NCBI GenBank assembly: GCA_030587525.1
Contig: JAUQYW010000045.1
Location: 1-8,750 of the forward strand
Reading direction: 5' to 3'
DNA length: 8,750 nt
Source: Candidatus Sigynarchaeota archaeon
GTDB lineage: Archaea > Asgardarchaeota > Lokiarchaeia > Sigynarchaeales > Sigynarchaeaceae
Position numbers and translations under genes: made by a program. The number at the start of each line of letters is the position of its first letter. The stretch's first letter is position 1. The notes under the pieces are model-generated. The model saw only the letters and a list, made by a program, of their open reading frames with translations, was not told where the DNA came from and searched no databases. Positions 1 to 7,100 of the stretch are shown piece by piece.

Positions 1-343
1 TTTTATGTCGCTCAAGGTTACTAATTTTCCGAGCAAAAATCCAGAAGAAAAAACGTTCTTCTTTCGTGGTTTTAAGCCATAGATACATATACTCCCAGAA
101 TTCGCGCAATATTTTTTTATTTGAAAAAACGGTGAAGGTTTCCCATTTTACTTCAACATGTGTCTCAATCTGTCCGTCAAGTTCAATATTTTTTAGAATT
201 ATATCTGTTAAGCAACCTTCGACAATAGAATCACGAAAAGGCGTGTAACCTTTTGAACGGAAGTAATCTTTTATTAATTCCTTATAATTTTGGGAATGTT
301 CTGTGTTCGACTCGCGACCGCCTTTAAAATTTAGGAATCCCAT
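1..343 (-). CDS. Partial PD-(D/E)xK-type nuclease-like protein (runs off left edge)
   Basis: An open frame starts at ATG 343-341 and continues past the window edge, giving 114 visible residues beginning MGFLNFKGGRESNTEHSQNY. An in-frame TAA lies two codons upstream of the ATG, so this is the first possible Met. The visible part fits the core of the PD-(D/E)xK nuclease fold: a helix containing E22 (YKELIKDYF), then D47 in LTDIIL, then E64-V65-K66 in HVEVKW, followed by an aromatic-rich helix (REFWEYMYLWLK, roughly residues 80-91). This D...ExK arrangement is typical of restriction endonuclease-like and Holliday-junction-resolvase-like enzymes that cut DNA; the exact family cannot be told from this fragment. 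The coding sequence is visibly richer in A/T than the genes to its right, and an AT-rich spacer of about 290 bp separates them, which suggests separate acquisition. I see no good Shine-Dalgarno. The coding call is fairly firm; the nuclease assignment rests on motif reading only. Confidence 0.6.
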   Translation of the reverse strand, partial: MGFLNFKGGRESNTEHSQNYKELIKDYFRSKGYTPFRDSIVEGCLTDIILKNIELDGQIETHVEVKWETFTVFSNKKILREFWEYMYLWLKTTKEERFFFWIFARKISNLERHK

Positions 344-461
344 TTTTTAGCCTTAAATGGTGAATTTTTCATCGTTCAACATTATTTCGCATTATTTCTG
401 CATACAATGTTTTACAATCGTAGGTTGTACTTGTATAGCATATAGACAATAGCTATAGAAT

Positions 462-483
462 AAAAAGGAGTCTATATAACTCC
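462..483 (-). terminator. Possible hairpin + T-run terminator
   Basis: Read on the minus strand, GGAGT, a 7-base loop (TATATAG) and ACTCC form a 5-bp stem, immediately followed by TTTTT. This lies about 150 bp downstream of the stop codon of the HTH/DUF4177 gene, the last gene of the GC-rich minus-strand series. The stem is short. Archaeal termination depends mainly on the T-run, so this is a plausible but unproven end for that transcript. Confidence 0.35.
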
Positions 484-527
484 ATTTATTTATGGAATAA
501 ATTCTTCCAAGTGCAAACGAGTACGAG

Positions 528-557
528 TATTAACTTCCTTAATATTAACTTCCTTAA
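528..557. repeat. Perfect 15-bp tandem duplication
   Basis: The unit tattaacttccttaa occurs twice back to back (528-542 and 543-557), followed by a partial related cttcttag. It lies in the AT-rich spacer. It could be replication slippage or a paired binding site; nothing else in the window repeats it. Confidence 0.7.
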
Positions 558-633
558 CTTCTTAGTTTTTCCATCATCGTGAGTATAGGATAAGGACGGC
601 ATTTAATACTGATAGAAGTATCTCATTTCTGGT

Positions 634-1188
634 TCATTCGATTAACCGCGAGCGCTTGAACGCGAGCTCGTACATGCCCGTGAAGCCCGCGGCCCCGTGG
701 CTGAGCACCGCCATCCCTGCTAATTCCCACTTTTCTTTGCCGTACCCATTCAACACGTCTTGGAACGACTTGGCAGCCAAGGGCTTCCAATCGCCTTGAT
801 CCCACTCTTGCTGCTCGTAAACGATGTCGTTGAACGACTGGCGGCCGCGCACGATGACGGCGCGGTATTCCCACTCGCCGGCCTTTTCTGGAAGGGGAAT
901 GCTGGCCGGGGCCGGTATTTCCTCGGTAATGGGTGCTTCCACCTTGCCCAGCACTTGCACGGCTTCTTGCATCAGCACGGGAGGCTCCCTGACTCGTGCA
1001 CGGTACGGCGTGGCGACCGCAAAGGCTTTCCATTCGTCGACGGTCTTATCAAGGGCTGCAGAGATGATGTTCGTGCTCACCCCGAATTTGTCGCGCAATA
1101 CCTTGGTGGTTATGCCCGGGGTCGTGTCTTTCAATGTCCGGATAGCGATGCGCTGCTCGATATCCTCGCGCCACAGATGTCGTGCCAT
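634..1188 (-). CDS. Small protein with N-terminal HTH and C-terminal DUF4177-like domain
   Basis: A 184-residue protein. Residues 10-56 form a predicted helical domain with a helix-turn-helix look (around 26-47, TTKVLRDKFGVSTNIISAAL), which would bind DNA or mediate protein contacts. Residues 58-104 are a Pro/Ala/Glu-rich linker. Residues 106-179 resemble the small DUF4177 fold: an opening strand WEYRAVIVRG, the hallmark helix and strand VLNGYGKEKWELAGM (residues 145-159, compare the usual LN-x-GKEGWELV), and a closing strand ending in FKR. The function of DUF4177 proteins is not established. The start ATG at 1188 has no Shine-Dalgarno but is preceded by an AT-rich TATA-like stretch at leaderless distance. 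It lies 50 bp downstream of the PLD-like gene. An overlapping frame at 623-1033 on the same strand lacks any domain and is a shadow. The gene call is strong; a regulator role for its neighbours is inference from the HTH and position. Confidence 0.8.
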   Translation of the reverse strand: MARHLWREDIEQRIAIRTLKDTTPGITTKVLRDKFGVSTNIISAALDKTVDEWKAFAVATPYRARVREPPVLMQEAVQVLGKVEAPITEEIPAPASIPLPEKAGEWEYRAVIVRGRQSFNDIVYEQQEWDQGDWKPLAAKSFQDVLNGYGKEKWELAGMAVLSHGAAGFTGMYELAFKRSRLIE

Positions 1189-1198
1189 AATATCGAAT

Positions 1199-1219
1199 CT
1201 CTATATATTTTTATTAATT
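1199..1219 (-). promoter_or_regulatory. TATA-like promoter element for the HTH/DUF4177 gene
   Basis: In the 50-bp gap upstream of ATG 1188 the minus strand reads AATTAATAAAAATATATAG, an AT stretch resembling an archaeal TATA box. Its centre lies about 20-25 bases before the start codon, which suits a leaderless or nearly leaderless transcript. The surrounding DNA is GC-rich, so the stretch stands out. It suggests that this small gene can be transcribed independently of the gene upstream. Confidence 0.4.
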
Positions 1220-1238
1220 CACTCGCTATCAAGCTCGG

Positions 1239-2168
1239 TCAGAATCGAGCCTCGCGAGCATAACATTCCGGGCATAATGGTCTGGCCGGCGTGATACCTT
1301 CGGCCCGTTGGCCACATCGCTTGCAGAATTGCGGTCTCGCGGTCGACGTGTCCTTGGCCTTGTTGCAATCGTAGCACATCGGGTAATCGGCCTTGGCCGC
1401 CTTGATTGGCTTCCTGCAAACGATGCAATAGCCATTCACCTCGACAATATCATGCAAACCAGTGAGTTCCACGTTCACGCCGTACGCGGTGCGGTTCCAG
1501 ATCAACTTTGCCTTCGCGATGTAATTCTTACCCTCCTTGATAGACGCACCTTCCACCAGGATCTTGTTCTCGTACCCGTCAGGCGTGAGGACCTTGAACC
1601 ACTTGTATCCCTTGGACAAGACAAGGAACTGGACATTTTCTATTTTATCCAGGGTTTTTTCGCTCTTTTCCTTTAATGCTTGTCGCTCGTTCTCGAATTG
1701 CAATGATTCGGAATCTTCATCGACGATGTGGATAAAATTCTCGATCTCCTCCATCTTCTCAGGCGTGTCGACGGACCGCTTGATCACGACGCCGATCTCG
1801 TGGTTGGCATCCAAGGAAGACCGGTACATGTTCAAGGAGCAGATGAGGGCCTCATCCTTGTTATAATACAATTTCGCATGTAATTTCTCTACCACGTGAA
1901 GGGTGAGCTTGGTTCCTTGAAATTCCTTGAATTTCTCGAGCAACTTTTTACCGCTTTGCTCGTCATCCTTCCTCGCATAGACGTGAACTGGTATGTTCTT
2001 GTTCAAGGTCGTGCGTATGACACGGCTGAATGATTCCCATTTGGTTTCCTCGTTTTTGTCGATCTGGATGTACGGGCTAATCAAGTACACGTCATTTTTC
2101 GCATTCGTGATCAACGATTCGATTTTTCCCGCAATCCCCAGCGTGCTCGTCAAGATGTCCATGAACAT
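1239..2168 (-). CDS. Phospholipase-D-fold (HKD) nuclease-like protein with two tandem zinc ribbons
   Basis: A 309-residue protein. Residues 1-130 fit a single-HKD PLD domain as found in PLD-family nucleases: NDVYLISPYI (25-34), then LHAKLYYNKDEALICSLNMY (96-115) with H97, K99 and a downstream acid, and NHEIGVV (122-128) with E124. The acid after HxK is D105, one residue later than in the classic HxK-x4-D, a spacing I recall in related archaeal and bacterial single-HKD proteins. Such proteins usually dimerise to form one active site and act on nucleic acids. Residues 150-175 look helical or coiled, and 178-245 form a beta-rich domain. The C-terminus holds two zinc ribbons with identical spacing, CxxC-x13-CxxC: C248/C251/C265/C268 and C282/C285/C299/C302, probably for nucleic-acid binding. 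There is no signal peptide or membrane helix, so it is cytoplasmic. ATG 2168 is taken as the start; the Met two codons on (2162) is equally possible. It follows the CoiA-like gene by 100 bp. Confidence 0.82.
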   Translation of the reverse strand: MFMDILTSTLGIAGKIESLITNAKNDVYLISPYIQIDKNEETKWESFSRVIRTTLNKNIPVHVYARKDDEQSGKKLLEKFKEFQGTKLTLHVVEKLHAKLYYNKDEALICSLNMYRSSLDANHEIGVVIKRSVDTPEKMEEIENFIHIVDEDSESLQFENERQALKEKSEKTLDKIENVQFLVLSKGYKWFKVLTPDGYENKILVEGASIKEGKNYIAKAKLIWNRTAYGVNVELTGLHDIVEVNGYCIVCRKPIKAAKADYPMCYDCNKAKDTSTARPQFCKRCGQRAEGITPARPLCPECYAREARF

Positions 2169-2268
2169 GTCCCCGCGTTTAATGATCGATGTGTTGGTTC
2201 GCCGCCAGTGGATTAATAGCTATTCGGTATCAGCTCAATAATTCCTCGAAATAAGGTCAGATAACCCA

Positions 2269-4116
2269 TCAAGGACGGTCCGAAAAACTCGACGTGTAGA
2301 CCGCTCGCGGAATCCGTATTTTCACGCTCTTCATACCAGGCGCTAGAACCCCGCTCTCACATGTCACGTCTCGCTTTGGTAGCCGATTGACTTGTCCGTC
2401 CTTCAGCGCGACCATTATCGTGTCCTCCTCGACTTGAAGCACGTCGACTAGGATCCCGACGAAAAGCTTGCCATCGTGATATATCGCGGATTGTTTCTTG
2501 AAGAAACCAAATCTCATAGGCTTCTCTTTTACTGGTTCCGGGAGGGTGACATGTCTCTCTTCTTCCACGACGGGCGGTGCTGTCTCAACAATTGTGATTT
2601 TTCGGTGAGAAAAAGAAGATTGCCTTCCGGGGGTCGGCCGGATGGGCGCCCTTTCTTTGTCCGCCATCATCTCTCGCTCTCGCTCTTCTAAATTGCATTG
2701 CTTGCATTCTTCTGGTCGATCGCTTGGAGCCGGGCAAGGCGTGTTGATAGGTTTGTTAGGACACATTGCCCTGCTGAGCACATTGACCGGTATAAGACTC
2801 AATAGATTGAAAGCAAGCCAATTTGCGAGGCCTATGAAGGCAAGCGGATAAACCCGGATATAAAACACGGAGTGCTTTTCAGGCTTGATGCCAAGCGTGA
2901 TCTTGGAACCATCCGAATAGATCAGGAAGAAAACCGATTCGTCAATTGCAACGCATTTCCGAGTGATCGTCTCGGGCACGAGTGATTTACCACATAACCG
3001 GTCGTACATTTGGTTAACGACGGGTCGAATATTGAAGAAAAACTTCACCGTCCGCATCAAATCCACGGTCACGCGGTAGGCTTGTTTCTCGTCGTATGGC
3101 TTGGCGATGAACACGCCTCGTTTCTTCTTCATATCTGCCAGAAACGAAGCATCGTTGTCGCCGATGATGTACGTGATCTTGTTTCGATACCAGTATTCCC
3201 TGGATATCGGGTGAATATCGTTTAATGGCGGTAGATTGATCACGGGTCGAGCGCGTCGCGGGCGAGCGACCGCTATTCTTTCCGCGGGGGGCTTTATTAT
3301 TACGACTGGTTGTGATGCCGGTTCTATCGGTGTTTCTGGTTGCGGGGGCGGTTCGATTGCCGGTTCTGGCTTTGGTTCTGGCTCCGGCTCTGGTTTCTCG
3401 ATCACGTCACGAATATGCTGCAACAACTCGTCCTTGTTGCTAATTTTCCTGTACGGGTTCTCGATCTCTCGCGTTTCGGCAAACAACGGCGCGACGAAAT
3501 GAAACGCATCCGGTTCATCAGGTCGGTCACGGAGGAACCTGATATAAAATACAGGAATAGTACCATCCGAGGAAAGCATCCGCTCGATTGCCGTAAACGT
3601 GCGAAAACCGTATTCATGTAGTTTCCGGTAGTTCCCCCGCTCGAAACGGGCTGTTTCGCCCTCGTCAGCGTGGAAGAACCAGATCGGCACCAGCCCTTGT
3701 TCCCGATATTTCACGTTCCTCCTATTGACTTCGGCAATCTTGATTGGGGAATGCTGCATCTCGAACGCATACTTACCGTACCAGAATACATCGGGCCGGA
3801 CACCATCGAGCCCGTAATATTCGACCGCGATAGGACCATCACCACCAAATAACTTCACGAGCCAGTCCTTCATTGCCGCGTGAGCAAACGTTTCTGCTTC
3901 GCCATATTTCTCGCAATCACAGAGCGTTACGTGTCGAAAATACGGGGGAATTTTTGGGCCTTTGCAGAGCTCCAACAGCGGGTGATCACAATGCTTGTTC
4001 CTACATAAGTATGATTTTCCTTGCTTCTTCAACTTCGCAGCGTATTCCAGCAAGCTCGACGCCTCGATGACCTTGCCATCGAATAATGCAGTTGTAGGCA
4101 TTATTTTCCCCAGCAT
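2269..4116 (-). CDS. CoiA-like nuclease domain fused to a long C-terminal extension
   Basis: A 615-residue protein. Residues 6-180 resemble the CoiA competence-protein family: a Cys/His segment (C38, C43, H45, C51, H62, C66, C68), the helix AETFAHAAMKDWLVKL (74-89), and a PD-(D/E)xK-like core in GVRPDVFWYGKYAFEMQHS with D109, E119 and Q121 (ExQ where most relatives of the superfamily have ExK, as is usual in CoiA). CoiA is needed for recombination of incoming DNA in transformable Gram-positive bacteria and carries a predicted nuclease fold; the role in archaea is unknown. Residues 241-291 are a Pro/Glu linker. Residues 295-450 form an unrecognised domain ending in an uncharged hydrophobic stretch (422-448). 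C452, C461, C471 and C474 could bind zinc. Residues 535-615 look like a small beta-barrel (FVGILVDVLQ...ALKDGQVNRLP). Met6 (ATG at 4101) has a weak GGGG upstream and is an alternative start. The gene begins 12 bp after the surface-protein stop, so the two are probably co-transcribed. Confidence 0.8.
   Translation of the reverse strand: MLGKIMPTTALFDGKVIEASSLLEYAAKLKKQGKSYLCRNKHCDHPLLELCKGPKIPPYFRHVTLCDCEKYGEAETFAHAAMKDWLVKLFGGDGPIAVEYYGLDGVRPDVFWYGKYAFEMQHSPIKIAEVNRRNVKYREQGLVPIWFFHADEGETARFERGNYRKLHEYGFRTFTAIERMLSSDGTIPVFYIRFLRDRPDEPDAFHFVAPLFAETREIENPYRKISNKDELLQHIRDVIEKPEPEPEPKPEPAIEPPPQPETPIEPASQPVVIIKPPAERIAVARPRRARPVINLPPLNDIHPISREYWYRNKITYIIGDNDASFLADMKKKRGVFIAKPYDEKQAYRVTVDLMRTVKFFFNIRPVVNQMYDRLCGKSLVPETITRKCVAIDESVFFLIYSDGSKITLGIKPEKHSVFYIRVYPLAFIGLANWLAFNLLSLIPVNVLSRAMCPNKPINTPCPAPSDRPEECKQCNLEEREREMMADKERAPIRPTPGRQSSFSHRKITIVETAPPVVEEERHVTLPEPVKEKPMRFGFFKKQSAIYHDGKLFVGILVDVLQVEEDTIMVALKDGQVNRLPKRDVTCESGVLAPGMKSVKIRIPRAVYTSSFSDRP
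3244..3396 (-). repeat. Pro/Glu-rich low-complexity linker in the CoiA-like gene
   Basis: Residues 241-291 of the CoiA-like protein are mostly Pro alternating with Glu, Gln and Lys (for example PEPEPEPKPEP). At the DNA level this gives an imperfect hexamer-like repeat. It separates the nuclease domain from the C-terminal half and is probably a flexible spacer. Confidence 0.7.
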
Positions 4117-4128
4117 CTCGAAGATTGT

Positions 4129-7100
4129 CTATTTATCTTCATAATTCACAATCTTCCGATCGAGCGCCGCCTTCTCCTTCATGAGCTGTTCCGACCGCTT
4201 GAGGAAAGTCTCCTTGGAGAGCTTGTGCTGCTCGTATTGATCCTTCAGCGCCGTGAGGGTTTCTTCAATTCCGCGGATCTCCGCTCGTACGGCCGTAACA
4301 TCGACTACCCCGTCTCCGGCGGCGAGGGACTGCTTGCATGCCCAGCAAGGCTCGCCGTTGGCGATCAATGCCTGGACGCAAGACGCGTGATATTTGGCGA
4401 CTTTACATACAGGACAGATGTAGACATCACCGACGAGATCACGCTTGCAGACCAGGCATTTGTCGAGTTTCTCGTCGACCTTGACCTCGCGCTCGTACCG
4501 TGCCAGCTCCTTAGCGGGCACTTCCTTCTTGGCGGGGGCGAGTTGCTTCTTCTTGGCACCCTTCTTCATGGTATCATCATCCATCCCTGCTGCGGGGATG
4601 GCATCGAGTTTCTCTTCCGACTTCGTAACAGGAGGTTGCTCGGGATCCGCGACTAGTAGCAACCGCTCCCTCTTCCGCAATGATGCGTCCTGCTTGTCCA
4701 CGCCGGTTTCGACAACGCGCTTGCCCCGCTTGAGCAGAACCGGGATCTTTTTCTTGTACCCGAGTACCGAGACTATCACGATCGCGCCACCCGCCGCTGA
4801 TAAGATGATGACGATAGTTATCTCGAACCCGTTAACCGGCATAACTACTAACGAGATTATAGTGGCGTTGTATCCCTCCGCGATGATGCGCAAAGTCAAG
4901 TTGACTTGCTCGGCAGGATTTTCGACGTAGATCTGGAAGGTGAACGTCCGCGTCCCACCTGGGGCAATGGTACTGTTCCCCGTCGAGAATACCGCGCCGC
5001 CAATGAAATACCCCGTTTCGGAGAGCATCGACGCAAAGATGATCAAGCGTCGCAAGGATTTGGTGCCGGTATTCTCCACGCGCATCTTCACGAGGTACAT
5101 ATTGCCTCCCTTCGGATCGCCTTCGAGCTGGATGGTCACTTCCGCGCCGGTGAGATTGGCGACGACCACCGTGAACCACGTGGGCATTGAATAATAGGTC
5201 TGGTTAGCCGTGTCGACAACGACCACTTGCAAGACATGGAACCTGTCATAGAACGTCGACTCGTTGGCGAACGCGTGGAGGTCCAAGGTCGTGTTCGAGC
5301 CGGGAATGCTCCACCTGTTATCGAGCAAGTAAAACACGCTGCTGACAGTCGCGTTCGTCCAATACCCGAGCGGGAGGACGAACTGGTTGGTATACGTCGT
5401 GTTTGCGGGGTTCAGCAGCAAGACTGTTATCGTAACCGTCGTGTTGACCGTGAAGTGCACGTCGAGGGCAGCTTGCTCGATGTTGCCGCGCGTGTCATTG
5501 CCCCACGCCCTGATCCAATAACGTCCGTCGGCTAGTGTCTCTTGTGCGCCCGGCAGCCATGTCCGGTTCGAGACGACCAGGGTGCCATTGCTCGAATGGG
5601 CTATGCTGTACCACGCCGCCGCGAAGTCAGGATCAGACGACGCGATCGTGATGCCCAGTATGCTGTTGATGTAGGTCTGGTTGCCGGGACTCGTGATTGT
5701 AATGGTCGGGCCCTCGATATCGAGATGAACGGTTAGGAGGTTCGTGGTTTCGACGTTCCCGACATTGTCCACGCAGTAATAAAGGATGGTATAGGTCCCG
5801 TTCGGATAAGCGCCGAGGGTGAACGGCGCGTTGTATGATGCCCACGCGCTCGCCCCGATCTTGTAGAACTGGGCCGCGATGCCGGACCCACCCGTGTTAT
5901 CGACCGCTGCCATGGTGAGCAAGGTTGTTTTATTGATGTAGGCTAAGCCCTGGGACGGGGTAAACGTGATGGTGGAAGCGGGCGAGATCGAGTCAACCCG
6001 GATCGACCGGGTGCCAAAGGCTTCTACGTTGTTCACGTTGTCGATGCTACGATAATCGATGACGTGCGTGCCATTCGCCGGAATCGTGAAGCTCGTACCA
6101 GTAATCCAACCGCCACCGTTGATGCGGTACTCGGTGCGTAAAATGCCCGAACCGCCCGTGTTATCTGCCCGGGACAGCGTGAAGGAGCGCGTGCCGTTCG
6201 TGAAATCAGGCGCGAATGTGAGCACAGAGAGGGTCGTATTCGGGGTGATTGAATCGACACGATACACGCGGGTGCCATATACTTCCGTGATGTACACGTT
6301 GTCCATGCTCCGGTAATCGATCGTACATGTGCCGTTTGCCGGGATCGTGAAGCTCGTGCCGGATGTCCAATCACCGCCGTTGATGCGATATTCGGTCAGC
6401 CACAAGCCAGATCCGCCCGCGTTGTCTGTCGCGGCGAGGGTGAATATCGTCGTCCCGTTCACGAAATCAGGCGGGAACGGCGTGACGCTGAGCGTGGTGT
6501 TTGGCGGGATCGTGTCGATGTAGACCGTGAGTGAGATGATAGTCTCGGCATTCCCGGCGTTATCGATGCTATAATACTGGATGAGCAAGGTGCCGTTGCC
6601 GAAGGTCGATGGCGAGAAAGGGGCAGTGTATGGCGTCCACGCGGTGTTGTTGAGCCGGTAGAACGTGGCCGCTACCCCGCTCCCGCCCACGTCGCCGCTC
6701 GTGAGGTTGAACGATGTTGTTGGAATGATGAACTCTGGATCGGATGGCGGGATGTATGCCATCGACGTGGATGGTGCGACCGTGTCCTTCACGAAGGTGA
6801 TGCTGGCTTGCAGCGCGTTGCCCGCAAGGTCGATCGCTTGAATCATGATCTGGTGCGTCCCTTGACCAACGGAAGCCCAGTCGCCCGAATCGAGAGAAGT
6901 GGATACGTTCCTTGTAAACACGTGAGGAGCCCGAGCATCGACCTGGTACGTGATCGATGCGAAGTTGGCATCGAAAACGTCGGCGCGGAAGGAGAAGGTG
7001 CTGTTGAAGACGGTGCCGTTTGCGGGGAAGGGGATCGATATGATAGGCGTGACCGTGTCCTTGATAAAGGTAAGGTACCGAGTGGTCGAATGGCTTGCGA

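Larger units (their letters stand above)
344..633. other. AT-rich intergenic spacer
   Basis: About 290 bases without a credible gene between the stop of the HTH/DUF4177 gene and the start of the left-edge nuclease gene. It is strongly AT-rich compared with the GC-rich genes to the right. It contains a short hairpin followed on the minus strand by a T-run (about 462-483) and a perfect 15-bp tandem duplication (528-557). Several TATA-like stretches (for example around 433-446 and 451-458) could serve as promoter for the left-edge gene, but none is distinctive enough to single out. Confidence 0.6.

Noticed and set aside
66..248. Plus-strand frame of 60 codons at the left edge
   Set aside because: It is antisense to the PD-(D/E)xK-like gene, which has the better motif support.
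623..1033. Arg-rich minus-strand reading frame overlapping the HTH/DUF4177 gene
   Set aside because: It lies wholly in another frame of a gene with recognisable domains, is rich in Arg/Gly/Ser as expected from GC-rich shadow frames, and has no motif.
3236..3621. Plus-strand Gly/Ser-rich frames opposite the Pro/Glu linker
   Set aside because: They are the antisense of the proline-rich coding repeat; low complexity explains their length.
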